Assembly (NCBI GenBank): GCA_028023455.1
Contig: JAQFVV010000022.1
Location: forward strand, 12,299,984-12,363,983
DNA: 64,000 nucleotides
Reading direction: 5' to 3'
From: Epiperipatus broadwayi
Taxonomy: Eukaryota; Onychophora; Udeonychophora; Euonychophora; Peripatidae
Part shown: positions 46,302-57,841 of the stretch, piece by piece
How positions within the stretch are numbered: position 1 is the stretch's first letter
Layout of the letters: each line of letters begins with the position of its first letter
Position numbers and translations under genes: made by a program
The notes under the pieces: generated by a model
Databases searched by the model: none
The model's input: the letters and a program-made list of their open reading frames with translations, nothing else
Told to the model about the DNA's origin: nothing

Positions 46302-47039
46302 AGGAAAATAAAGAAGGTTAAGAAAATTTGTTTGCATTGATGTGTATATGAAATAAGTGTTATAAGATATATATATATATGATTATATGAAGATATGCAA
46401 AGAAAGTGAAAGAGAAGAATAAGAGAACATAATCTAGGTTCAAAGCGCAGTCATAAAATAAAGCCCAGAGCTGAGAATTAAGAATGAAAATTTTAAAAAA
46501 CTTTGCTTATATAATATTGACTACTGGTTTTTATGACCTTAATGCCTTCTGTTTTAATAAGTTTGAATATCATAATTACATTTAATTACAAAAAAAGTAT
46601 TTTAATTATCTAATTGATTAAATTTTTAACTTGGACTAAACTACATTATAATTGTTAAACTTTCTGATGCACTCATATGTATAAAAATATCAATATACAC
46701 ACATACATATATAATTTTTAAGGTCATACTGTCGTGTCAGCTCTGGATATTGTTTCAACAGAGGTTTTCTAAATACCAGGATCAAATCAATGCAACATTC
46801 ACGATCAAATAAAAAGCTATTAAAAAATAAATGTAAATTTCCTTCTATTTGGAAATTATTTTAACATTAATCAGAACAACTGTTGAATTTACATCAGCTC
46901 TTTTCCTCATCCAATGTCACATTTTATTTTAATATTATAAAAATTTATATTTTTGCTTGGAAGAAATTTTAATATTTTTCTGTATGTGAGTGATTGCAGG
47001 TTTTCCAGAAGAATTTTTAAAATAATTTTCCTTACACAT

Positions 47040-47620
47040 TTGATATAGAGGATATATGAGCACAGACGTTCACATGACCCACCATCCCTGATACACTTGA
47101 TCACATATATGTCAAACAGATAATCACCAATTTACATATTTTATGCTAAAGCAGCATTCAACAGTTGGCCCAGATTATCATCTATACACAAATATGCAAT
47201 AAGTGCTCAGATATATATTAAGATATTCGATGTTCATACTCTAATGGACAGGCTTCAATCTATTCCACACTCCAACTTTTCAACCATCCACCCAATTCAA
47301 TTGACTGAAGGGTTGGAGGAGTGGATTGGCTGGATGGTTGAAGATTTGGAGTGTGGAGTGGATTAAAGCCTATGCTTTAGAGGATGAAGATTGGATATCT
47401 TAATATATATCTGAGCACTTATTGCATATATGTGCAGAGATGATAATCTGGACAAACTGAGGATTGCTGTTTTAGCATGAAATACGTATATTAGTAATTA
47501 TTATTTATCTTTTCGTCATATGTGTGTTCAAGTGTATCAGTGATATGAGATAGAGTGGTGAGTGGTGGGTCATGTGAAAGTCTGTGCTCATGTACCCTAT
47601 ATATTACATATATTGATACA
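47040..47620. repeat. Foldback of the 485-bp repeat family
   Basis: Left arm (about 47045-47310) and right arm (about 47310-47615) are inverted copies. For example, GTGCTCAGATATATATTAAGATAT is matched inverted at about 47395-47420. Both are diverged relatives of 17557-18625. The right arm shows GGGTCATGTGAAAGTCTGTGCTC, where the family's B box (GAGTTCGAATCC) has been altered. Centre near 47300. Confidence 0.65.
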
Positions 47621-47894
47621 GATATATAATAATCCTGTATTTCAGTTCTTACACATTTGATCAAGTCTGACATATCTTATGCAACTAATAATAGATCCAG
47701 TAATTGTACATAGTTGAATCCAATTAATGGAATTTTTATATCTGTTGTTGCTTATAAATAGTTTCACTTTAACACATGCATCTATGTACATTAAGTTGAA
47801 TTAAATAGTTGGATTAATCATATATTTCTGTCATAATTACATCAATGTGTGTTGTTGAGTTTCACAAATATACAAAACGTTTTTAATGAACTTA

Positions 47895-47898
<4 letters not shown>

Positions 47899-47977
<79 letters not shown>
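47899..47977. repeat. (TA)n microsatellite
   Basis: About 80 bases of TA repeats, interrupted once by GTGTAA. Confidence 0.9.
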
Positions 47978-47978
<1 letters not shown>

Positions 47979-50485
47979 ATGTGTGTTTATATAAGCACAT
48001 TCCAATGTGTGTTTAAATAATATTTTAATTCTTGATTTAATTAAATATTTATAATTTAAATATTATGTCTCACTATATATAGTTTCTAAGGTTAACTTCA
48101 AATCTTTCTACCCTAAAAGAAATGCCAACCCTATAGATATAGGAATCAGTAAACTTTATTCTGTCTTCATATGTGTTATGCTTAATTATATCTATGTGCG
48201 TTTATGATTGTAACATATAGTACTAAATAATTATCTAAATATATAACAACACTTATTTAGGGTTTAATTTTCATAATTTGTGTTTAACTCATTATTCATA
48301 GCAGAAGTATGTATGGTTCACTTTAAGATCTATAAAATTAGAATTAAAAAATATTAAATGTTATGTGTGAAAGTATAAATATTATATAATCAACTTTGAT
48401 TTAATATTGAATTTCTTCAAATTGTCTTTTTAAATATCTAGGTGGTGAGAAAGAAATGAAAACTGTAGAATGCAAAAGAAAATTTTTGTTACACATTAAA
48501 ATTTAGTTTAAAAAATTAATTACGAATGTATTTAAAGTTTTGATTAAATATATTTCCAAAGTGAAGCTTCTATGGACCCCATCTATTCTACAATGGCATT
48601 TATAGTATGAAGATAATTTTAAAAAAATATCAAATTGATAATAAGATAGATTTAGAAGAATTGGTAAAGATATTTGCAAAAAGTAAAGCTGAAAAGTTAA
48701 AAATGAAAAATGTATGAATTTTCTCTTTATTTTCTAGAGATGAGAATATATATATATAATTTAAAAGTTATTCAATCATTAAAAAAGAGAGTTTCATTAT
48801 TTTATTACTTAATTTTTTAAATCATAAAATGCTAGAATATCATTTAAAAAAGTGGCTAGCGATAGATCTCTGAATTAAATAATGATAACCAAATAACTAC
48901 CATGAAATATATTGTCAATGGATATTGACGTAATTGCGTAATTTAGGATTTAGTTTCGGATATTCCCTATGTGGAGTTATCTAAACCATACTGAAATTAC
49001 TAATTGATAAACTGGACTTAGAACAATTTCATATGTTTATAGAAATAAACATACAATGTGGTGTCTATTTTTATAAAAATAATACTAAATTATCATTTTT
49101 TCTTCCAATTTCATTTACATTTTTACAGAAAAAAATATTTAATTTCTTTTTTTTTTTTCCAAATGGTAAAAATAAGATCAATGTCGATTTTTTGGAAAAC
49201 CAAAATAGTAGCACCTCTCATTATACCTACTGCCAAATGGCACAAGTCATAGCAATCAAAGGATGCTAGAAGGTTTGTGCTTCGAAATTCCTATCGTATG
49301 ACTGATCAACCAATATTTCCAGACTTTTGGCCTTCATATTTTCAGACTTATGGCCTTCCCCAGTGAAGAGCTTTTGACTTGAGAGCACTGCATCTAAATC
49401 GTTGGATCTAATGCAAATCTTCAGAAGTCCCCTTTTATCTTTTTCGTTAACTATAAAGCTATCTATTCAAATAAAAAACACAATGATGTTTTTAATTCAA
49501 ATCTATCACCTTTTATAATCATATAAATCTAAACCCAGTTTAGTATATAAACAATTTATTATCTTCGGTTATTTAATAACAATAGTAACTATTATTTTTT
49601 CCCAGAGTTGGTATTAATCTAGTAAAACATCACAATGTCGGCATGTTTTATTTTACAAAAGTGGTTAAAACAGTATCAACTCTCTTTATATACAATGGTG
49701 ACACCCAGTGCCAACTGTAATAATCAATGGATGCTAGAAGATTTGTCCACGAGACAGGGATTTTGGTGCACATACCTTTTAGTGAATATTGATTACTAAA
49801 GCTTGTATTGGGTAGCACTACTGTATGGAGATTGCAGCTACTGTTTTAACAGCTTGTGTAGACGTAAGAAATGGTGATCACGTGATGTTTTAATATAAAA
49901 AATACTAAAGTATAAATTGATATAAAAAACTAAATTAATTTAATAAACATGTGGTCTAATATAAACCTGGATGTTAAATAAACAACAATAAATATGAACT
50001 TAATGTAATATAATGGTTCTTTTTCGATACTGAAACAAAGTAACAAAAGATAAAATAGCTATTTGTTTTTATTATCACTAATAAGAAGCAAGAAAGACGA
50101 CAAAAGATTCAGATTACTGCTATTATTGGACCATGATATTTTCCACTATCCAGATAACACTGTAATAGTTCTGGAGATGCGTTCTCTTATCTTTAAAATT
50201 TTGGTATCAGTTTAAGCACATTCGATCATTTTCAGGTGAGCTTCACCTGACTTCATGCAGTTGATAAAATCCTCTGCCAGCCACTCATCACAATGGATGT
50301 CTGACCCAAATGAAAAAACTATCAAAATTTTTGTTTTGTTAATCCTGATCAACATTTTAATATCATGCGGTCACATCCCACCATGAGAATGGACAATAAC
50401 ACTTACTATGAAGATTTTCACATCAAAACTTGTTTGTCTTTTCATTATTGATGTATATATTTTCAGATTATTTTATAAAATTTGC
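47978..50485. other. Interval without recognised genes
   Basis: AT-rich. A short phrase, AATCAAAGGATGCTAGAAGGTTTGT (49254-49277), recurs in diverged form at 49732-49757. Otherwise I see nothing to support. Confidence 0.45.
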
Positions 50486-50489
50486 AGTT

Positions 50490-50760
50490 ACAGTGAAAGG
50501 ATTGATGCCTATCCATTAAAGGTTGACTAATTATTATCTTAAAAATAAATAGAGCTCTGATTGTATCTATCTATGGGACATTATGATCTTGCCCAGCTGA
50601 TGAGTGCCAATTTTACACACAACATATATATTGGAAATAATGTATCTTTTGCATCCATGAGATTATGTGCATTGGTTGCTTGAGATAAAGTGAAGGATCA
50701 ACAGACAGAAAGCCTGAGTTCAAATCCCACTATTTGCATTTAAATTAAACAACCTTTTAA
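50490..50760 (+). repeat. Diverged unit of the 485-bp repeat with tRNA-like boxes
   Basis: GATGCCTATCCATTAAAGG through AGAGCTCTGATTGTATCTAT parallels the order seen at 18200-18270. It ends with GGTTGCTTGAGATAAAGTG and GAGTTCAAATCCCAC (50711-50725), the A- and B-box-like pair of this family. Confidence 0.5.
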
Positions 50761-53106
50761 TATTATTGAAGCAGATATCAAACTTTATGGTAGCAACATT
50801 CATTTGTTCCACCATTTATGCATTTATTTTCAGATTATGTTATAAAAAGTGGACATAAAATTTAAAATCATCCCAACATTCTTTTTGAGAAAAAATGAAA
50901 AAATACTCAACTTACCAATTATTAATATTTCTAAATGATACAGTGTCAGTAGTCCATAGGGTATATAAAATCAGAAGCAAAACCTAGAGAATATATTTTA
51001 TCAGTACTTAATCAATCGTTGTTCAATCTATGTATACAACAGCAGAATTAAAAAAATAAAGCCATTAGTGAATTTATCTTCAAATTTTAATCTCTATAGA
51101 ATTTTTATATTCATTGTAAATATTGTAGTTATCTATCTAAAAAATGATACCAGACTATGTCTAAATATAAATACAGACAAGCACAAGCCTATTTGCTTAC
51201 TCCCTTGTTATTTGTATACTTTTTCAATAGAGAAATGTAATACGACTTCTCTCTCTTTTTTATTTTCTAAAAAAACCAATTCCTTATTTAATAATTATAT
51301 AAGCTTTTTTTTATTTTTTCACGATCTCTATATTATATATCCAATGTTTTTTATTTGGTGATACTATATTATTGTATGATCATATTGTCTATTTATCTCA
51401 AGCTGTTATTAGGAAAATAGTTAGAGTGTGTCCTTTTCATTCAAATACCCATTTAATGCAATGAAAATTCTAGTAACTAAAATACAAATATTTTTTCATT
51501 CTGGAAGATTTGTCTATCAATTCTAAAGTAAAATCTGTTATAAAAAATAAATTACAGCTTTTCCATATAATTAAAATTAAAAAAAAACATTACTTCCCAT
51601 CCTATAAATAAAAGCTAAAATATTTATTTCCATACTGACAAACCAATGACGACAGACTTATTTATTTAATGTTTTAATGGTCTTACTATATAATCAACAA
51701 TTGCTTTCCAACAAATTGTTTATAACACGTAAATCAACAACGTTTCATGTAAAAAAAAAACAATGTTAATTTAAATAATTTTGATTAAAATGTTTTCAAA
51801 ATGCAGCATTGATAATGTAAATGCTTTACAATCAAAACAACAGGAAAAAGTTTTAAGTACAAATTTAGTATGTGCTCTATATTTCTTTTATATAAGTGGG
51901 GGAGCTACTAAAGCTCCATTGAAAATAGTATGTGATAAATGGAACATTTACTGGGGAATATGTTTTTGAGTTTGTATGTGAGGTATTCTATTTTGAAGCA
52001 TCAATAAGGAAAAATGATATACGTATCGAGTACATTCTGGGAGAGTGGGGAATAAGAAAAAAACATATAGAATTTCTATATTGATAAGAAAATTTAGGTA
52101 TCTTGTGTTTCAGATACCAGAAAAAACTATTTTTTTGTTATCTGTTTATTGGTGATAGTAAGGGAAGATGATTACTCTGTATTCTGTTTCTACATTAAAA
52201 TCACACAACTTTCAATTGTTTTATTTCTATTAACATGCATATCTGTATATGTTTTCTGTATGTACACATTTTTGGATTTTTAACATTGAAAAAAAAAAAT
52301 CCCTGTTTATAAATCAAACTCATGTCTTTTTGCTACCCAAGAACACTCCTTAACAATTGAGCCAACAGAAATGTCACATTTATAAAATATCTTCTTAATA
52401 TTGACTTAACAATCAGAATTTCAGATCCTTAAGTTATCAAAATGGATAGTTTTTAACTGAACTCATCAGATTTAGCATAAAGACCTAAGCCTTCATAATT
52501 GTAGTGATTTTTCCAATGGTGATCTGACCAAATTCTAGATTGGCTAAGTGACTCTTGGTAGTGTGAGGCAATTTGTCTAGGTGAGTTGGGTGAGCTTAAT
52601 TAGTGTACTTGTGTGTTAACAGTAGACCAGTTATTCAGGTTTCCCTCTTGCCCAGAATAATACTATCTTGTATTTATTTATTATCATGTAATTCTTCTTT
52701 ATGTTTGTAATTCTAGCTTTCCTTTTCAATTTACCATGTACTCATAATTGTCACTGTAAACATTGTACTTGTTTAATAAATATTTGAAAGAATATTGACT
52801 TTACTTATACTTACTTAAATTAATTACTATATATATATATATATATATATCTGTTGGAAACATTACATTTGTAGAATAAAATTTTGTTAATATTGAATTA
52901 ACTCATACTTAATTAATTGAAATAATTAAAATGCCAATATACATTTTTATATAGTAAATGATCACATGATATTTAAATTTGAATTCATTTGTTTGCAGGT
53001 GTATTTTTTATTTTCACTTATTAATAAATTACAATTTTTATGAAATTTTTTTTTAGTGTTTATCTCATTTTAAATTAATATTTAATCTGCCTCTTGGTTA
53101 ATTTAT
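50761..53106. other. AT-rich interval, nothing recognised
   Basis: Includes (AT)n at about 52828-52852. The open frames present (up to 97 codons) lack recognisable motifs and have compositions expected of AT-rich noise. Confidence 0.45.
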
Positions 53107-53326
53107 CATTCTTAGAAAATATCAGAGATTGTAATAATCTAGACGTGTTATAAAGCAATTAGAAATTGCATGAATAATGTCCTTTCATAAAAGCATTTGA
53201 GGCTCAAATAAATCACAAAAATCAAAAAGGCCTGAAATGCTTTTATGAAATGACAGTATTCTTGCAATTTCCAATTATTTTCTAACAAATCTAGATTCGT
53301 AAGATCTCTGATATTTTCCAAGAATG
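53107..53326. mobile_element. Foldback element, about 95-bp arms
   Basis: Left arm CATTCTTAGAAAATATCAGA through CATAAAAGCATTTGAGGC (53107-53204) is matched inverted by 53230-53326, with about a dozen mismatches; the spacer is about 25 bases. Typical of a small non-autonomous palindromic element. No hammerhead-like core seen. Target duplication not identified. Confidence 0.72.
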
Positions 53327-53329
53327 GCA

Positions 53330-54764
53330 CATTTACCAAGAATTGAATTACTTTGTTGTTATTCTACTTTTTATCCAGCTATTTACATAAAAACAACATT
53401 TAAAAATAATTTATTTTACATATTAGATATACTTAATTCATTATATTTTAATATGTTTACAAAAATGATGGCCCATAAATACTATGATCTTAGAATCATA
53501 AAATAATGTGTATTGCAGTAGGTTAATTTATATTTTTGTGTCTAATTTTAAGAGGTCAATCCTAAAGCCAAATTACTTAACCATCAAATATTCATCAATA
53601 AATGGATGTTTAGCTGTTGCATAAAAAATCGAACAAAATCGGATAATTTTTCACGCAATCACCCGTCCTCTATATAAGATCATACATACACCCCATTTGG
53701 TATAGTTTAAATTTCGATGCACAATAATTTTTTTAATTTTTTAACCTAATTATTTATATTAAGTAAAAAGCAAAACAGAAATAGCCATACATTTTTTAAA
53801 GAAATATAACTTTATTTGAAATTTAAGAAATATAAATTATTTTTATTTTTTATATCTTACATGATTAAATTATTATTTTTTATTTATTAAACTGTAAATA
53901 GTATTGTGAATTTTTTTTATAAATACCATATATAAACTTTTTCTTTAATTCTCAATATTTTTTAATCTGTGACTTCCTCAATGGCAGTAGCCTATTGTAA
54001 CTAAACATGCAATATTTTAAGAAGGGATTTTATGCATATAGGAATCATTTGATTTATAAAGTATATTTACAGATTTACATGTATTGTATTGTTTTACTCA
54101 TTTGTAGATGAATGTTTATCAGATCTGCTAATGATTGTGTTGAACCTACTGGCGATCTACAGTGAGGTGATAGGATATTCAGACAACAGATCCAAAAATA
54201 TTAACTCAAGAGCAGCATTTATATAAAACATAATTATTAAGTAAAAAATGTGAAATTTAAGAACATCTATATGTCTTCAAATTCACCTATCTAACTTAAA
54301 TTGCTGTATGGTCCTGAAGAATTTTCAGCTACACCATACATTAATACATTTAGCAATTTAACATCAGGAATGTTGCAAAAAACACAACTATAATAATAAA
54401 AAAATTATGTCATAGATCATGTGACGTAACATAATAACCTTGTATTTACAATTGTAGTAAAATGAGCATGCTAATGGCATCCTAGTGTTTCAATAACGAA
54501 AGCTAGTAGCTTGGAACTGGCTTGATGATAGGGATAATTCTAGATAGAGATATGAAATACTTTTTATTCCTGTATTTAACAGAAAAACTTGTTGAGAGCT
54601 ATTAGCACACTCACTTTATTATAATTGTAGTACAATCTTATTCAGTTAAGTCATGTGATGTATGACTTGATATTTTTACTATTCAATACTTTGTATTATT
54701 TAATGCTAATAGTCCAATATATAAACACAGTTAAAATATTATTCTTACAAACCTTCAGGTAAAT

Positions 54765-54770
<6 letters not shown>
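53330..54770. other. AT-rich interval, nothing recognised
   Basis: No supported features. Confidence 0.5.
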
Positions 54771-54794
<24 letters not shown>

Positions 54795-54795
<1 letters not shown>

Positions 54796-54819
54796 AAAAA
54801 TGCAAAACCATAAAACAAT
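54795..54819 (-). repeat. Inverted 25-bp piece of the satellite unit at array start
   Basis: This is the reverse complement of ATTGTTTTATGGTTTTGCAT plus five T, which ends the hairpin-distal part of every 222-bp unit. The array therefore begins with a short inverted junction, just after an (AT)n tract. Confidence 0.85.
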
Positions 54820-54820
54820 A

Positions 54821-56812
54821 TATACTATTTAATATTTTGAATAGTGATATATGGTTTTGTGAATTTCATATTTTATTTAGGTTGATTTTCACTTGAGAAG
54901 GTCTATTTGTAGTAGATGAAACCATGGTTGTGTAAGGATTTTGGTAAAATTTTGAATTTAATCTAGTACTGTATTGTTTTATGGTTTTGCATTTTTATTT
55001 TTTGCTAGTATAGTGTTAGACAGTTTTGGTTTTCTATTTAGGTATACTATTTAATATTTTGAATAGTGATATATGGTTTTGTGAATTTCATATTTTATTT
55101 AGGTTGATTTTCACTTGAGAAGGTCTATTTGTAGTAGATGAAACCATGGTTGTGTAAGGATTTTGGTAAAATTTTGAATTTAATCTAGTACTGTATTGTT
55201 TTATGGTTTTGCATTTTTATTTTTTGCTAGTATAGTGTTAGACAGTTTTGGTTTTCTATTTAGGTATACTATTTAATATTTTGAATAGTGATATATGGTT
55301 TTGTGAATTTCATATTTTATTTGTTTTGATTTTCACTTGAGAAGGTCTATTTGTAGTAGATGAAACCATGGTTGTGTAAGGATTTTGGTAAAGTTTTGAA
55401 TTTAATCTAGTACTGTATTGTTTTATGGTTTTGCATTTTTATTTTTTGCTAGTATAGTGTTAGACAGTTTTGGTTTTCTATTTAGGTATACTATTTAATA
55501 TTTTGAATAGTGATATATGGTTTTGTGAATTTCATATTTTATTTAGGTTGATTTTCACTTGAGAAGGTCTATTTGTAGTAGATGAAACCATGGTTGTGTA
55601 AGGATTTTGGTAAAATTTTGAATTTAATCTAGTACTGTATTGTTTTATGGTTTTGCATTTTTATTTTTTGCTAGTATAGTGTTAGACAGTTTTGGTTTTC
55701 TATTTAGGTATACTATTTAATATTTTGAATAGTGATATATGGTTTTGTGAATTTCATGTTTTATTTAGGTTGATTTTCACTTGAGAAGGTCTATTTGTAG
55801 TAGATGAAACTATGGTTGTGTAAGGATTTTGGTAAAATTTTGAATTTAATCTAGTACTGTATTGTTTTATGGTTTTGCATTTTTATTTTTTGCTAGTATA
55901 GTGTTAGACAGTTTTGGTTTTCTATTTAGGTATACTATTTAATATTTTGAATAGTGATATATGGTTTTGTGAATTTCATATTTTATTTAGGTTGATTTTC
56001 ACTTGAGAAGGTCTATTTTTGTAGTAGATGAAACTATGGTTGTGTAAGGATTTTGGTAAAATTTTGAATTTAATCTAGTACTGTATTGTTTTATGGTTTT
56101 GCATTTTTATTTTTTGCTAGTATAGTGTTAGACAGTTTTGGTTTTCTATTTAGGTATACTATTTAATATTTTGAATAGTGATATATGGTTTTGTGAATTT
56201 CATATTTTATTTAGGTTGATTTTCACTTGAGAAGGTCTATTTGTAGTAGATGAAACCATGGTTGTGTAAGGATTTTGGTAAAATTTTGAATTTAATCTAG
56301 TACTGTATTGTTTTATGGTTTTGCATTTTTATTTTTTGCTAGTATAGTGTTAGACAGTTTTGGTTTTCTATTTAGGTATACTATTTAATATTTTGAATAG
56401 TGGTATATGGTTTTGTGAATTTCATATTTTATTTAGGTTGATTTTCACTTGAGAAGGTCTATTTGTAGTAGATGAAACCATGGTTGTGTAAGGATTTTGG
56501 TAAAATTTTGAATTTAATCTAGTACTGTATTGTTTTATGGTTTTGCATTTTTATTTTTTGCTAGTATAGTGTTAGACAGTTTTGGTTTTCTATTTAGGTA
56601 TACTATTTAATATTTTGAATAGTGATATATGGTTTTGTGAATTTCATATTTTATTTAGGTTGATTTTCACTTGAGAAGGTCTATTTGTAGTAGATGAAAC
56701 CATGGTTGTGTAAGGATTTTGGTAAAATTTTGAATTTAATCTAGTACTGTATTGTTTTATAGTTTTGCATTTTTATTTTTTGCTAGTATAGTGTTAGACA
56801 GTTTTGGTTTTA
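54821..56812 (+). repeat. 222-bp satellite, nine head-to-tail units with hammerhead-like motif
   Basis: Units start (TATACTATTTAATATTTTG) at 54821, 55043, 55265, 55487, 55709, 55931, 56155, 56377 and 56599. Step is 222 each time except one of 224, due to two extra T in unit 6. Units differ by only a few bases. Each holds CACTTGAGAA, G, hairpin GTCTA-TTTGTAG-TAGAT, GAAACC, AT, GGTT, GTG. Here ACC/GGT can form stem III and CAC/GTG stem I of a hammerhead-like fold, but the first core strand (UUGAGAA) departs from CUGANGA. High unit identity implies recent expansion or homogenisation. Confidence 0.92.
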
Positions 56813-56913
56813 TATATATATATACAAATTAATTCTAATATTTTCACGGATAAAAGATGTCATATTATTATTACTATTTGTGGGATATTCCATGTAGTGA
56901 AAAAGCTAAATGC

Positions 56914-56948
56914 TGACGTTTCAGTACAATATCAAGTACCTTCCTCAG
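56914..56948 (-). ncRNA. Hammerhead ribozyme motif, left arm (intact core)
   Basis: Minus strand: CTGAGGA (fits CUGANGA), A, stem II GGTAC-(TTGATATT)-GTACT with one G-U pair, GAAAC, GTC, the classical cleavage triplet. Stem I has three pairs (GCT/AGC). Stem III is the self-complementary ACGU, as in PLE hammerheads. Confidence 0.65.
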
Positions 56949-56956
56949 AGCGTCCT

Positions 56957-56990
56957 CTGAGAAAGGTACTTGATATTGTACTGAAACGTC
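56957..56990 (+). ncRNA. Hammerhead ribozyme motif, right arm (core mutation)
   Basis: As the left arm but CTGAGAA instead of CTGAGGA: the core G at the position numbered G8, important for catalysis, is replaced by A. GAAAC (56983-56987) and GTC (56988-56990) are kept. Probably inactive. Confidence 0.6.
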
Positions 56991-57049
56991 AGCATTTAGC
57001 TTTTTCACTACACGGAATATCCCGCAAACAGTAATAATAATATGACATA

Positions 57050-57708
57050 TATATATATTTATCACTAAAATTTAATTAAAAACCTCCAATCTTTGAGCCA
57101 TCTTCTGCCCACTACAGTGTAGACCCAATATGAAAATCGTATTAAAATATTGATGTAAAAACTATTACAAAAATTAATTAAAAATGAATTATAAAAAAAT
57201 TAAATAATACACAATACTATGATGTAAAATAGTGTGTGGTGAGAGGAGGAATGAAAAGTGGATAAGAGTATATAGTTTAAAATATGTACAATATTATAAT
57301 GCTGAATGAACTCTCAACCTGTCGACATTCTGCATTTTAATATATAGAGGTTTTTTTTTAATTTAAAAAAAAACATTCATACTTGAATGAATTTTCAGTT
57401 CAACACTCACTTTTACTAAATTAATATAACTGAAAATATGAAGTATTGTAACAATACATTTCTTAATATTTTAATAAAATACAATGCAGAATGTCTCTAG
57501 ATTGAGAGTTCCATTTCTGGATTCTAATATATTCGAAACATTTATTTAGAATCTAGAGCAGCAAAAAATATTCTTCACAAGCAAAAAAACTTGTAAATGA
57601 AAGTGTGTTACTGATAAGGCTGAAAAACTTTCAGTATTAACATCTATAGATCTGGGCAAGTTTTATTCAAGAAAAAGGAGTCAGACAAACAAAACCTATT
57701 AACACATA
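57050..57708. other. AT-rich interval, nothing recognised
   Basis: No supported features. Confidence 0.5.
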
Positions 57709-57720
57709 ACACGATTTCAG

Positions 57721-57829
57721 TTTTTTTCTTCTTCATGTGTCATAGCATCGGCAGAAAAACGAACTTGCTAACCCGGGACAACTACTTGTAAGGTGGCTGT
57801 GCTGACCTTTCGATCACCAACGCTTGACT
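57721..57829 (-). mobile_element. tRNA-derived SINE (tRNA-Gly-like), minus strand, with target duplication
   Basis: A 109-bp insertion flanked by the identical 12-mer ACACGATTTCAG (57709-57720 and 57830-57841). The minus strand starts GTCAAGCGTTGGTGATCGAA (tRNA-Gly-like head) and continues with CAGCCACCTTACAAG and GGGTTAGCAAGTTCG. It ends in an A-rich tail (T7CTTCTTC on the plus strand at 57721-57733). The length shows that the SINE is essentially one tRNA-like unit plus tail. Related to 7397-7492 and 10053-10147. Confidence 0.75.
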
Positions 57830-57841
57830 ACACGATTTCAG

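Larger units (their letters stand above)
46133..46425. mobile_element. Foldback element carrying two head-to-head hammerhead motifs
   Basis: A 293-bp insertion flanked by the identical 15-mer AACATAATCTAGGTT (46118-46132 and 46426-46440). R4 copy A has the single, uninterrupted target near 20130-20145, so the boundaries are exact. Arms are 46133-46230 and 46270-46367: 98 bp each with three mismatches by eye. The spacer is 39 bases. A 58-base purine-rich and AT tail follows the right arm only. Each arm has one hammerhead-type motif pointing outward from the centre. No coding capacity. The one-sided tail and long target duplication suggest target-primed reverse transcription rather than a cut-and-paste transposon. 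Confidence 0.85.
44095..46870 (+). repeat. Direct repeat R4, copy B
   Basis: Matches 18640-20590 in order and orientation. Has two insertions not in copy A: about 45269-45711 and 46133-46425. Confidence 0.85.
56859..57046. mobile_element. Perfectly centred foldback with two hammerhead-type motifs
   Basis: Arms 56859-56950 and 56955-57046 (92 bp each, four mismatches by eye) around the 4-base centre CGTC. Three mismatches are at or next to CpG sites in one arm, consistent with CpG decay. The fourth hits the hammerhead core. It stands about 45 bases after the satellite array. No coding capacity. Flanking duplication unclear because both sides are AT-rich. Confidence 0.8.

Noticed and set aside
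49033-49269. 78-codon open frame
   Set aside because: Low-complexity Phe/Asn/Lys composition with long T runs and no recognisable motif.
51068-51361. 97-codon open frame
   Set aside because: Composition is that of AT-rich noise; no motif, conserved copy or promoter context.
54821-56812. CRISPR-like array
   Set aside because: Units are directly adjacent near-identical 222-mers with no variable spacers; it is a satellite.
56804-57065. Matching open frames on both strands
   Set aside because: They are the two arms of the palindrome translated; the structured RNA motif explains the sequence better.
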